From: Antiquaquibacter soli
Lineage (GTDB): Bacteria; Actinomycetota; Actinomycetes; Actinomycetales; Microbacteriaceae
Direction of reading: 5' to 3'
NCBI RefSeq assembly: GCF_030580675.1
Contig: NZ_JAUQUB010000001.1
Coordinates: forward strand, 1,860,001 to 1,924,000
DNA length: 64,000 bases
Below, in pieces: positions 55,730-64,000 of the stretch. The notes under the pieces are model-generated. The model worked only from the letters and a program-made list of their open reading frames with translations, did not search any database and had not been told where the DNA came from. A program made the translations under genes and the position numbers. How positions within the stretch are numbered: position 1 is the first letter of the stretch; each line of letters opens with the position of its first letter.

Positions 55730-56854
55730 CTACGCGAGACCGGCGGCGCGGGCACGCTCGACGGCGCCCGGGAGCGCAGCGAGCAGTGCGTCGACCTCCG
55801 CCTCGCTCGACTCGTGCCCGAGAGTGAACCGCAGCGCACCGCGGGCGCCGCGCTCGTCCACGCCCATCGCGAGCAGGACGTGGGATGCCTCGGGCACGCC
55901 CGCCTGGCACGCGGACCCCGTGGACACGCTGAACCCCGCCGAGTCGAGGAGGAACAGCAGGGAGTCGCCGTCGCAGCCGGGGAACGTGAAGTGCGCGTTG
56001 CCCGGCAGGCGGTCGACGGGGTCGCCGCGGAGCACCGCGTCCGGGACGGCGGCGACCACTCCCGCGATGAGCCGGTCTCGGAGCGCGCGCAGGTCGGGGC
56101 CGGGCAGCGCGGCGGTCGCCACGGCGAAGGCGTGGGCACCCGCCGCATCCAGCGTCCCCGAGCGGGCGCGCTGCTGGTTGCCGCCGTGCAGCAGAGGGGT
56201 CACGGTCGCTCCGCGCGCGATCACGAGCGCCCCGACGCCGACCGGTCCCCCGATCTTGTGCGCGGAGACGCTCAGCGCGGCCGCACCCGAGCCGGCGAAG
56301 TCCACCGGCACCGAGCCGAACGCCGACACGGCATCGACGTGCACCGGAACCCCGTGCGCTGCGGCGAGCTCCACGATGCGCTCGACCGGCTGGAGGGTTC
56401 CGACCTCGTTGTTCGCCTGGAGGGTCGTCACGAGGGCGACGTCCCCATCGAGTGCCGCCTCGAGAGCGACGAGGTCGATGCGCCCGAACCCGTCGACGGG
56501 AATCCACTCGACGACCGCGCCCTCGTGCCGCTCCAACCATTCGAGGGCGTCGATGGTCGCGTGATGCTCCGCGCGGGTGGACAGGATGCGCCTCCGCGGA
56601 GCCCTCGCCCAGTACAGCCCCTTGATCGCCAGGTTGATGGCTTCCGTGCCGCCCGACGTGAACGTGAGCTCGACGGCATCCGCGCCGAGGGCGGCGGCGA
56701 TCGTGTGGCGTGCGTCTTCGAGCATCCGGCGGGCCGCCTGCCCCTGCGAGTGGATGCTCGACGGGTTGCCCACGACGGACAGCGCGCTCGTGTACGCCGC
56801 GAGCACCTCCGGCGTCATCGGCGTGGTGGCGGCGTGGTCAAGGTAGATCGCCAC
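55730..56854 (-). CDS. cysteine desulfurase (NifS/IscS family)
   Basis: A 374-residue PLP enzyme releasing sulfur from cysteine as a persulfide. YLDHAATTP at the start, PLP Lys200 in SAHKIGG, and the persulfide Cys in [17 protein letters not shown]. Placement before mnmA indicates a role in tRNA thiolation. GTG start eight bases after TAGAGT; that box overlaps the -10 of the divergent glgX, forming a shared symmetric element. Confidence 0.92.
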   Translation of the reverse strand: MAIYLDHAATTPMTPEVLAAYTSALSVVGNPSSIHSQGQAARRMLEDARHTIAAALGADAVELTFTSGGTEAINLAIKGLYWARAPRRRILSTRAEHHATIDALEWLERHEGAVVEWIPVDGFGRIDLVALEAALDGDVALVTTLQANNEVGTLQPVERIVELAAAHGVPVHVDAVSAFGSVPVDFAGSGAAALSVSAHKIGGPVGVGALVIARGATVTPLLHGGNQQRARSGTLDAAGAHAFAVATAALPGPDLRALRDRLIAGVVAAVPDAVLRGDPVDRLPGNAHFTFPGCDGDSLLFLLDSAGFSVSTGSACQAGVPEASHVLLAMGVDERGARGALRFTLGHESSEAEVDALLAALPGAVERARAAGLA

Positions 56855-56891
56855 GGTTCATTACTCTAGAACGCATGCCTGAACCCCTTGA
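56838..56891. promoter_or_regulatory. symmetric bidirectional promoter (cysteine desulfurase / glgX)
   Basis: TACTCT (56862-56867) on plus and TAGAGT (56868-56863) on minus overlap by five bases. Both are placed 7-8 bases from their start codons (glgX ATG 56875; desulfurase GTG 56854). TCAAGG also lies 18 bases upstream on plus (56838-56843) and 17 bases upstream on minus (56891-56886). Both genes could be leaderless from one centre. Confidence 0.5.
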
Positions 56892-58944
56892 CGACCTCGG
56901 CGTGCGCCTCACCGCGCAGGGCGGTCGGCTCAAGGTGTGGTCGGCGAGCGCCACTGCTCTCGAGCTGTGCGTCTTCGACGACAAGGACATCAACTGGGTG
57001 GCGCAGTCGGTTCCGCTCGTCAAGGGCGACGGCGACGTCTGGTCGGTGACGACGCCGCTGCTGCAGCCCGGCACGCGCTACTCGATCCGGGCGACGGGCC
57101 CCACGGGCCCGGGGCACTCGTTCGATCCGGCGCTGCACCTCATCGACCCCTACGCCCGGGGGCTGGTGCGCGCCGGCAACGGCGAGTGGCGGGGGTACGT
57201 GCAGGAGGAGGACACCTTCGACTGGGGCGATTCGGAGAAGCCGGGCATCCCCCTCGACCACACGGTGCTCTACGAGGCGCACGCGAAGGGCCTCACGAAG
57301 CTCAACCCGGCCGTCCCGGAGGACCTCCGCGGAACCTACGCCGGACTCGCCCACCCCTCGACGATCGAGTATCTGAAGGACCTCGGGGTCACGACGATCG
57401 AGCTGCTGCCCGTGCAGGCGTTTGTGAGCGAGCAGCGACTCATCAAGCAGGGCCTCGTCAACTACTGGGGGTACAACACCCTCAACTTCTTCACCCCGCA
57501 CGCGCTCTACGCGAGCCGCGAGGCCCAGTTCGGCGGGACCGGAGCGGTGCTTCGCGAGTTCAAGGGGATGGTCAAGCTCCTCCACGAGGCTGGCCTCGAG
57601 GTCGTGCTCGACGTCGTCTACAACCACACCGCCGAGGAGGGCCCGAAGGGGCCGACGACCTCGTTCCGCGGACTCGACAACAAGAACTACTACCGCCAGA
57701 CCGCCGAGGGCGACTACGTCGACACCACCGGGTGCGGCAACTCCCTCAACACTGCGACGCCCGCGGTGCAGCAGCTCATCCTCGACTCGCTCAGCTACTG
57801 GGCGAACGACCTGCAGGTCGACGGCTTCCGCTTCGACCTCGCGGCCGAGTTGGGGCGGGATGCCGGGCACGAGTTCCAGCCCGAGCATCCGCTGCTCCTC
57901 GCGATCCGCGACGACGCCCGCCTCCAGTCGGCGAAGATCATCGCGGAGCCGTGGGACGTCGGCATGGGCGGCTGGCAGGTCGGCAACTTCCCCGGGGTCG
58001 GACCCACCGGACGCGGCTGGAGCGAATGGAACGACGGCTACCGCGACCGGATGCGCGACTTCTGGCTCACCGACATCGCCGCCGCGCGCGCCAACGGGGT
58101 CGCACCGAACGGTATCGGCTCGCTCGCGCGCCGTCTCGCCGGCTCCGCGCACGTGTTCTCGCAGGAGCGCGGTCCCCTCGCGTCCGTGAACTTCATCACC
58201 GCTCACGACGGGTTCACGATGGCCGACCTCACCGCCTACAACCAGAAGCACAACCTGGGCAACGGCGAGAACAACCGCGACGGCAGCGACAACAACCACT
58301 CGTTCAACCACGGCGTCGAAGGCCCGAGCGACAAGCCCGAGATCGTGGATGCCCGCCGCAAAGCCATGCGGAATCTCCTCGGCACCCTGCTGCTGTCCGC
58401 CGGCATCCCGATGCTCACCGCCGGCGACGAGTTCGGCCGCACCCAGCGGGGCAACAACAACGCGTACTGCCACGACAGCGAGCTGACGTGGCTGCCGTGG
58501 GAGCACGAGGAGTGGCAGGAGGATCTGCTCGCGGTCTCTCGCCAGCTGATCGCGTTCCGTCGCGAGAACCCCGCACTGCGACCGGTGCGCTACGGCAAGT
58601 GGGGCGAGACCGTGCCGAGCGCCACGCAGATGGACTGGTTCAACAAGCAGGGCGAGGCGATGGACGAGGAGGACTGGAACTCCCCCGAGGAGCGCACCCT
58701 CCAGTACCTCGCGGCGTCCACGCCCGAGTTCGAGGAGTTCAACCGCATCCTCCTCATCGTGCACGGCCTCGAGGACGACGTGGACGTCATCCTCCCCGCT
58801 CACGAAGGCGTCGCGGGGTACTCGCTGCTGTGGGACTCCGCGCTCGAGGAACACGCAGACCCGCTCGTGGACTACCTCCCCGGGTCGACCCGACGCGTGT
58901 CGGGGGCGTCGATGCAGCTGTTCCGGGCGCACGGCGCCCAGTAG
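56875..58944 (+). CDS. glgX: glycogen debranching enzyme
   Basis: A 689-residue GH13 enzyme cleaving alpha-1,6 branches of glycogen. N-terminal CBM48-like domain, then the barrel: VLDVVYNHTAE, nucleophile Asp321 in DGFRFDLA, acid/base Glu358 in IIAEPWDVG, ITAHDGFTMADL, and MLTAGDEFGRTQRGNNNAYC. It starts the glucan-metabolism group with glgP and glgE. The ATG is seven bases from a TACTCT box. Confidence 0.95.
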   Translation: MPEPLDDLGVRLTAQGGRLKVWSASATALELCVFDDKDINWVAQSVPLVKGDGDVWSVTTPLLQPGTRYSIRATGPTGPGHSFDPALHLIDPYARGLVRAGNGEWRGYVQEEDTFDWGDSEKPGIPLDHTVLYEAHAKGLTKLNPAVPEDLRGTYAGLAHPSTIEYLKDLGVTTIELLPVQAFVSEQRLIKQGLVNYWGYNTLNFFTPHALYASREAQFGGTGAVLREFKGMVKLLHEAGLEVVLDVVYNHTAEEGPKGPTTSFRGLDNKNYYRQTAEGDYVDTTGCGNSLNTATPAVQQLILDSLSYWANDLQVDGFRFDLAAELGRDAGHEFQPEHPLLLAIRDDARLQSAKIIAEPWDVGMGGWQVGNFPGVGPTGRGWSEWNDGYRDRMRDFWLTDIAAARANGVAPNGIGSLARRLAGSAHVFSQERGPLASVNFITAHDGFTMADLTAYNQKHNLGNGENNRDGSDNNHSFNHGVEGPSDKPEIVDARRKAMRNLLGTLLLSAGIPMLTAGDEFGRTQRGNNNAYCHDSELTWLPWEHEEWQEDLLAVSRQLIAFRRENPALRPVRYGKWGETVPSATQMDWFNKQGEAMDEEDWNSPEERTLQYLAASTPEFEEFNRILLIVHGLEDDVDVILPAHEGVAGYSLLWDSALEEHADPLVDYLPGSTRRVSGASMQLFRAHGAQ

Positions 58945-59001
58945 GTCCCTCGCTGTGGACAAGTCCGGCGAGCGGTCGCCGGCCTGACCTACGGTGCCGG
59001 G

Positions 59002-59544
59002 ATGCGTCTGACTCCCGCACTCGTCGTGCTCGCCTGTGCCCTGCCGCTCGCCGCCTGCGCTCCCGCCGCCCCGGAGACGGAGCCCGCTCCCCCGGGCCGC
59101 GCGTGGGCGCAACCCGCGCTCTCGTTCGAGACGGAGGAGGAGGCGCTGGCGGCGGCGATGGAGGTGTACGAGGCGTACGTGGCGACAGGCGAGTCAATTA
59201 CCGGGGATGCCGGCGAGCGACCCGAGCGGATCGAGCAGCTGGTCACTGACGCCCACTATGAAGAAAAACTGCATACCTACTCCAGTTACCGCGATCGTGG
59301 CCTACGGACCGTCGGTAGTTCTGTTCTGCTAGATACCCGCTTGCAAAGCTGGGACAACGAATCGATTGTTATCTACGCCTGCCAGGACTTCACAGGCATT
59401 CGCGTTCTCGACAGCGCCGGCGCTGACGCCACACCCGCGGATCGACCGAACGTCGCGACCTTCGTGGTCACCTTCGAGGTAGACGAGCGATCAGTGCTCG
59501 TAGATCACAGCGAGCTCTGGAGCCATGGGTCATCATGCTTCTGA
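59002..59544 (+). CDS. hypothetical lipoprotein
   Basis: A 180-residue lipoprotein with signal peptide ending LAAC (about residue 19), then a charged domain FETEEEALAAAMEVYEAYVATGESI and a beta-rich C-terminal half with one Cys pair. Similar lipoproteins are frequent in Microbacteriaceae; function unknown. The middle (about 59,250-59,400) is visibly less G/C-rich than its surroundings. TACGGT (58990-58995) is six bases before the ATG. It overlaps the next gene by 10 bases. Confidence 0.7.
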   Translation: MRLTPALVVLACALPLAACAPAAPETEPAPPGRAWAQPALSFETEEEALAAAMEVYEAYVATGESITGDAGERPERIEQLVTDAHYEEKLHTYSSYRDRGLRTVGSSVLLDTRLQSWDNESIVIYACQDFTGIRVLDSAGADATPADRPNVATFVVTFEVDERSVLVDHSELWSHGSSCF

Positions 59545-60293
59545 CGCTATTGCTCGCGACCAGTCTGACGGCTGGCTGCGAAGGCGACGGATTGAACCTG
59601 GGCTCCTGCGACTACTCCGGCTCGCTCGACAACGGCGGCGTCACGCTCGAGGGAGGCGGGAGCTACTCGGGCTCCGACGGCGGCGGGGGCGGCGACATCC
59701 TGATCGACCTCGACGACGGAGTGAACGATCCGTTCGCGAACTGCACAGTGGTGCTCGACGGGCGGTGCCGCGCCGTCGGTCCCGGTCGCGACACTCCCCC
59801 GGCGGCGGGCACCGTGACGCTCGCCGACATCGCCCACCTCGTGCCCGACCTCGGCACGCTCAGCACGCAGCCCGCCGGGTGGGCGCCACTCCGCCTCCCC
59901 GCGAACCCGATCTCGAGTGCGAGCACCCACACGGTCGGAGCGACGCTGCTCGGTGCACCGGCGAACGTGCGCTTCACCCCGGTCGAGTGGTACTGGGACT
60001 ACGGAGACGGCTCCACCGGAACGTCCGAGACGGGAGGCGCCCGGTGGGAGTCGCTCGGCATCGCGGAATTCGACCCCACGCCCACGAGTCACGCCTACCG
60101 GTCCCGCGGCACGTACACCCTGACGGTGTCCATCGCCTTCCGGGCGGAGTACCAGGTCGCGGGCGGACCGTGGATCCCCATCGCGGGTACCCTCGTGCGC
60201 ACCGGCCCGAGCGCCGACATCCGCATCATGTCCGCGAAGACGGTGCTCGTCGACGAGGACTGCGTGCGCAACCCGCACGGACCGGGGTGCTGA
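59535..60293 (+). CDS. secreted protein with PKD-like domain
   Basis: A 252-residue exported protein (signal MLLTLLLATSLTAGC with a lipobox-like TAGC). A Gly/Asp-rich stretch (SYSGSDGGGGGDIL) follows, then a PKD-like module WYWDYGDGSTG..SHAYRSRGTYTLTVSI and a C-terminal Cys. Likely an extracellular adhesion or structural protein; no known function. It starts 10 bases inside the lipoprotein gene, so the two are a pair. Confidence 0.7.
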   Translation: MLLTLLLATSLTAGCEGDGLNLGSCDYSGSLDNGGVTLEGGGSYSGSDGGGGGDILIDLDDGVNDPFANCTVVLDGRCRAVGPGRDTPPAAGTVTLADIAHLVPDLGTLSTQPAGWAPLRLPANPISSASTHTVGATLLGAPANVRFTPVEWYWDYGDGSTGTSETGGARWESLGIAEFDPTPTSHAYRSRGTYTLTVSIAFRAEYQVAGGPWIPIAGTLVRTGPSADIRIMSAKTVLVDEDCVRNPHGPGC

Positions 60294-60311
60294 CCGCGAT
60301 ACCCTGAGCGG

Positions 60312-60788
60312 ATGGCCGCTGGAACCCCCGCCACCGTGGCACTGACCGCCGCGGGCATCCCCTTCACCGAGCACTCCTACGACCACGACCCTGGCACCAC
60401 CAACTTCGGGCTCGAGGCAGCGGAGGCGCTCCAACTCGACCCGGAGCAGGTCTTCAAGACCCTCCTCGCCGACGTCGACGGCTCCCTCGTCGTCGGCATC
60501 GTCCCGGTGACCGGCAAGCTCGACCTCAAGGCCCTCGCGAGCGCGGTGGGCGGCAAGCGGGCCGAGATGGCCGACCCGAAGCTCGCCGAGCGGCGCACGG
60601 GCTACATCGTCGGCGGAATCAGCCCCATCGGCCAGAAGAACCGCCACACCACCGTGCTCGACGAGACAGCGGAACTGTACGACACCGTGTTCGTCAGCGG
60701 CGGCCGCCGAGGCCTCGACATCGAGCTCGCCCCCGCGGACCTGGTGCGCGCGACCGACGCCGTCGTGGCGGCGATCGCGCGCACCTGA
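60312..60788 (+). CDS. ybaK: Cys-tRNA(Pro)/prolyl-tRNA deacylase YbaK-like
   Basis: A 158-residue editing domain that hydrolyses misacylated Cys-tRNA(Pro): PEQVFKTLLADVDGSLVVGIVPV, KLDLKALASAVGGKRAEMADP, and GYIVGGISPIGQKNRHTTVLDE, all typical of YbaK/EbsC. The ATG is six bases from TACCCT (60300-60305). It abuts the glgP stop in the opposite direction. Confidence 0.92.
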   Translation: MAAGTPATVALTAAGIPFTEHSYDHDPGTTNFGLEAAEALQLDPEQVFKTLLADVDGSLVVGIVPVTGKLDLKALASAVGGKRAEMADPKLAERRTGYIVGGISPIGQKNRHTTVLDETAELYDTVFVSGGRRGLDIELAPADLVRATDAVVAAIART

Positions 60789-63341
60789 CTACTCCGCGAC
60801 GGCGATGAGCCCGAGCTCCGCGGGCGACGCGATGAGCGCGTTCCGCGGCACGACGCGCACCGTGTAGCCGAAGCTGCCGGCGCGGGCGAGCGGCACCGTG
60901 CCCGCGAATACCGGCGGGCGGGCGTCCCCCTCGGCGGGCGCCAGCTCGAGATGAGTGACCCCGTCGAGTCGGTCGCTCTCGTGGGCCCGACCGTAGACGA
61001 CCTCGACGAGCACGTCGTCCGGCGACAGACCGTCGAGCTCGACGGTCGCGCGAAGGTGCAGCTCGTCGCCGACCTGCGGCACCGAGTCAACGCCGCCGGA
61101 CTCGACGTGCGCGACGTGCACCTTCGGCCACGCGTCGGTGACGCGCTTCTTCCACGCGGCGAGGTCTCGAGCGGGCCGGTAGCCATCGGCGGTGATGCGC
61201 CGCTCGGCGCCCGCCGCCGGGACATACAGGCGCTCGACGTATTGCGTGACCATGCGCTCGGCCGACAGCTCGGGCGAGAGCGTCGCGAGCGTGTGACGGA
61301 TCGAGGCGACCCATCGCGTCGGCACGCCGTCGGTGCCGCGGTCGTAGAACCGTGGCGCGATCTGGTGCTCGATGAGGTCGTACAGGCTGTCGGCCTCGAG
61401 CTTGTCGCGCTCGGCACCGTCGCCCGCGGAGTCGGCGGAGGGGATGGCCCAGCCGTTCTCCTCGTCGTAGTACTCGGCCCACCAGCCGTCGAGGATCGAC
61501 AGGTTGAGCGAGCCGTTGAGGGCCGCCTTCATCCCCGATGTGCCGCACGCCTCGAGGGGCCGCAGCGGGTTGTTGAGCCACACGTCCGTGCCTGGGTACA
61601 GGATCTTGGCCATGCCGATGTCGTAGTTCGGCAGGAACACGATGCGGCGACGAACCTCCGGGTCCGACGCGAACTCCACGAGGCGCTGGATGAGGCGCTT
61701 GCCCTCGTCGTCGGCGGGATGCGACTTGCCTGCGATCACGAGCTGCACGGGGCGCTCGGGGTGCAGCAGAAGCGCCCGCAGCCGCTCGGGGTCGTGGAGC
61801 ATGAGGGTGAGGCGCTTGTAGGTCGGCACCCGTCGGGCGAAGCCGATGGTCAGCACGTCCGGGTCCAGCAGCTCGGAGAACCACGAGGGGTCGCCCACCC
61901 CGGGGTTCTGCTCCTGCCACGCGAGGCTGACACGGCGGCGGGCATCCGAGACGAGCTGCTCGCGCATCCGGCGCTTGACCGACCAGAGGTCCTTGTCGCT
62001 CACGACGGGCGACATCCAGTCGCACGACGTCGGGTCGGAGCCGTCGAACTTCTCCGCCGCGAGAGCGGTGAGCATCGGGTCGGTCCACGTCGGGGCGTGC
62101 ACGCCGTTGGTGACCGACGTGATCGGCACGTCGTCCGCGTCGAAGCCCGGCCAGAGCGGACCGAACATCCCGCGGGAGACCTCGCCGTGGAGCTTCGAGA
62201 CGCCGTTGGCCCGCTGGGCGAGCCGCAGCCCCATGACCGCCATGTTGAACTTGGTGGCGTCGCCGCCCTCGTAGTCCTCGGTACCGAGGGCGAGCACGTC
62301 GGCGGGGTCGACGCCGGGGAGCAGATCGGTCGAGACGTAGCGCGTGACGAGGTCGACCTCGAAGCGGTCGATGCCCGCCGGGACGGGTGTGTGGGTCGTG
62401 AAGACGGTGCCCGCGCGAACGACCTGGAGCGCGGCGTCGAAGGAGAGCCCGTCGCCGATGAGATCGCTGATGCGCTCGAGTCCGAGGAATCCGGCGTGGC
62501 CCTCGTTGGTGTGGAACACCTCCGGGGCAGGCGCTCCGGTGAGTTCGACGAAGGCCTTGATGGCCCGCACGCCACCGACGCCGAGGAGGAGCTCCTGGAG
62601 GAGGCGGTGCTCGCCGCCCCCTCCGTAGAGCCGGTCGGTGACGGAGCGCAGCGACTCCTCGTTCTCCGGGATGTCGGTGTCGAGGAGGAGCAGCGGGATG
62701 CGCCCGACGCGCACCTGCCAGATGCGCGCCGAGAGCGCCTTGCCGTCGGGCAGCGCGAGCACGACGTGCGCGGCGGTGCCATCGGGGTGACGCAGCACGG
62801 TCAGGGGCAGGCCGTCGGGATCGAGCACGGGGTAGGACTCGAGCTGCCAGCCCTCGCGGGAGATCGCCTGGCGGAAGTACCCGGCGCGGTAGAAGAGACC
62901 GACGCCGATGATCGGTACGCCGAGGTCGCTCGCGGCCTTGAGGTGGTCTCCGGCGAGGATCCCGAGGCCGCCGGAGTACTGCGGCAGGGCGGCCGCGATT
63001 CCGAACTCGGGCGAGAAGTAGGCGATGGAGGCCGGAGCATCCGGGAGCGACTGGTACCACCGCGGCTTCTCGAGGTAGTCGTGCAGCTCCGCGACGAGGC
63101 CGTCAACGGTGGCGACGAACGAGTCGTCCGCGGCGAGCTCGTCCAGTCGTGCCGGGTCGACGGCGCCGAGCAAGGCGATCGGGTCGTTGCCGGTCGCATC
63201 CCACAGTCGCGCATCGATGGAGCGGAACAACTGCCGCGTGGGCTGGTGCCACGACCGGCGGAGGTTCGTGGAGAGCTCCTCGAGGCCGGTGAGCCGCTCG
63301 GGGAGCACCGTCCGGACCGTAAACCTGCGTATCGCTTTCAC
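60789..63341 (-). CDS. glgP: alpha-glucan phosphorylase
   Basis: An 850-residue GT35 enzyme that releases glucose 1-phosphate from glycogen. N-terminal DUF3417 (RRSWHQPTRQLFRSID), then AYFSPEFGIAAALPQYSGGLGILAGDHLKAASDLG, HTNEGHAGFLGLERI, VFTTHTPVPAG, and the PLP-region GTSGMKAALNGSLNLSILDGWWAE. The GTG at 63341 is preferred to the GTG at 63350, which lies inside a TATCGT -10 box seven bases upstream. It is divergent from glgE. Confidence 0.93.
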   Translation of the reverse strand: MKAIRRFTVRTVLPERLTGLEELSTNLRRSWHQPTRQLFRSIDARLWDATGNDPIALLGAVDPARLDELAADDSFVATVDGLVAELHDYLEKPRWYQSLPDAPASIAYFSPEFGIAAALPQYSGGLGILAGDHLKAASDLGVPIIGVGLFYRAGYFRQAISREGWQLESYPVLDPDGLPLTVLRHPDGTAAHVVLALPDGKALSARIWQVRVGRIPLLLLDTDIPENEESLRSVTDRLYGGGGEHRLLQELLLGVGGVRAIKAFVELTGAPAPEVFHTNEGHAGFLGLERISDLIGDGLSFDAALQVVRAGTVFTTHTPVPAGIDRFEVDLVTRYVSTDLLPGVDPADVLALGTEDYEGGDATKFNMAVMGLRLAQRANGVSKLHGEVSRGMFGPLWPGFDADDVPITSVTNGVHAPTWTDPMLTALAAEKFDGSDPTSCDWMSPVVSDKDLWSVKRRMREQLVSDARRRVSLAWQEQNPGVGDPSWFSELLDPDVLTIGFARRVPTYKRLTLMLHDPERLRALLLHPERPVQLVIAGKSHPADDEGKRLIQRLVEFASDPEVRRRIVFLPNYDIGMAKILYPGTDVWLNNPLRPLEACGTSGMKAALNGSLNLSILDGWWAEYYDEENGWAIPSADSAGDGAERDKLEADSLYDLIEHQIAPRFYDRGTDGVPTRWVASIRHTLATLSPELSAERMVTQYVERLYVPAAGAERRITADGYRPARDLAAWKKRVTDAWPKVHVAHVESGGVDSVPQVGDELHLRATVELDGLSPDDVLVEVVYGRAHESDRLDGVTHLELAPAEGDARPPVFAGTVPLARAGSFGYTVRVVPRNALIASPAELGLIAVAE

Positions 63342-63384
63342 CCGTCCCACGATAAAGGCACGAGGTTGCCGAAATGTAAAGCGG

Positions 63385-63412
63385 TTGGCAACGCGGGCAA
63401 AAGGGGTACGGT
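63385..63412 (+). promoter_or_regulatory. promoter of glgE
   Basis: TTGGCA (63385-63390), 16-base spacer, TACGGT (63407-63412), then six bases to the GTG at 63419. The GAGGA inside that six-base interval is too close to the start to be a good ribosome binding site, so a leaderless start is likely. Confidence 0.55.
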
Positions 63413-63418
63413 CGAGGA

Positions 63419-64000
63419 GTGGTAGTCGAGTACGAGCCGAGGCTGGGTCGCATCCCGATCCGCCACCTCGCGCCCCAGCAGCCCGGAAACCTGTGGCCCG
63501 CCAAGGCCTACGCCGGAGAGGTGGTGCCGTTCGAGGCGACCGTCTTCCGCGAGGGCCACGACAGACTGGGTGTTCGCCTCATCATCACCGATCCGACGGG
63601 GCGCGCGACGACGTTCCGGATGCGGTCGGTCGCCGCCGGCACGGACCGCTGGCGGGCTGAGCTGCAGCTCAACGTCGAGGGGACCTGGACGTGGAAGGTG
63701 CGCGCCTTCGCCGACGACTGGGCGACGTGGCTGCACAACGCCGAGGTCAAGATCCCCGCCGGAATCGATGTGGACCTCATGATCACGATGGGCCGCGATC
63801 TGCTCGAGCGCGCCGGCACCCGCAAGGTCGTGGCGGATGCCGCTGCCGCCTTCGCCGACCCGGCCCTGAGCCCCGAGGCGAAGCTCGCCGTCGCACTCGA
63901 CCCGCGCCTCACCGCCGCGATCGAGGCGAAGCCGCTCGCGAGCCTGACCACCGAGAGCGAGCCGCTCAGCCTCCGGGTAGAGCGCCCCCGGGCCGGAGTG
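63419..64000 (+). CDS. glgE: maltosyltransferase GlgE, N-terminal fragment
   Basis: The first 194 residues of an alpha-1,4-glucan:maltose-1-phosphate maltosyltransferase, cut by the window edge. The N-terminal sandwich domain is recognisable: GRIPIRHLAP, WPAKAYAGEVVPFEATVFREGHDRL, WTWKVRAFADDWATWLHNAEVKIPAGIDVDLM, and a following helical region with MGRDLLERAG. The catalytic GH13 barrel is beyond the edge. In actinobacteria GlgE extends glucans from maltose 1-phosphate, complementing glgP and glgX nearby. Confidence 0.9.
   Translation, partial: MVVEYEPRLGRIPIRHLAPQQPGNLWPAKAYAGEVVPFEATVFREGHDRLGVRLIITDPTGRATTFRMRSVAAGTDRWRAELQLNVEGTWTWKVRAFADDWATWLHNAEVKIPAGIDVDLMITMGRDLLERAGTRKVVADAAAAFADPALSPEAKLAVALDPRLTAAIEAKPLASLTTESEPLSLRVERPRAGV

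Overview
The window is high-GC actinobacterial DNA (a sampled host line is about 68% GC by hand count), most likely from a member of the Microbacteriaceae. The reasons are the gene set (GatCAB, LigA and MnmA in one neighbourhood, DUF222-HNH, CGNR zinc finger, GlgE-type glucan genes, a YidC/DUF6412-like pair), the very frequent leaderless starts (a TANNNT box 6-8 nt before the start codon with no Shine-Dalgarno), and a strong excess of the hexamer GGATGC/GCATCC. No rRNA, tRNA, CRISPR array, integrase or transposase was seen, and no gene-free stretch exceeds 300 bases.

Layout. 1-6,075: start of a YidC-type insertase, a small membrane protein, glucose-6-phosphate dehydrogenase, an alpha/beta hydrolase, two unknowns and a short UvrA-like ATPase. 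6,072-9,108: a DUF4956 / VTC-type polyphosphate polymerase / beta-helix carbohydrate-binding lipoprotein operon. 9,177-14,387: YihY/BrkB membrane protein, HhH repair protein, zinc-ribbon nuclease-like protein, then an esterase-MFS-DUF1905 operon. 14,464-23,156: a sugar ABC importer (no ATPase gene) co-transcribed with an MDR dehydrogenase, a TIM-barrel isomerase, a ThuA-like protein and a GH2 glycosidase, opposite a LacI regulator with two clear operators. 23,188-26,384: a membrane protein, a NYN nuclease, and a SatD/membrane-protein pair. 26,409-34,071: an Opp/Dpp-type oligosaccharide importer with a GH1 beta-glucosidase and a LacI regulator.

34,072-40,836 is the unusual part: an accessory region of lower GC (about 55-57% in sampled lines) with few host hexamers. 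It holds a SLATT-type 2TM protein overlapping a diverged GTP cyclohydrolase II (its Tyr-105 equivalent is Leu), a divergently transcribed OLD-type ATPase/TOPRIM nuclease, a NagB-like protein with an altered active site and a DUF4760-like membrane protein. A NERD-UvrD helicase gene of host-like composition sits in the middle. It looks like a defence/conflict island.

41,051-64,000: host genes again: YciI-like protein, AI-2E family permease, gatB, a DUF222-HNH gene, EamA permease and CGNR regulator (these last three separate gatB from gatA-gatC), a lipoprotein, a DUF1023 hydrolase, ligA, another hydrolase, mnmA, cysteine desulfurase, then glgX, two secreted unknowns, ybaK, glgP and the start of glgE. 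mnmA and the cysteine desulfurase supply tRNA thiolation; glgX, glgP and glgE are alpha-glucan enzymes.
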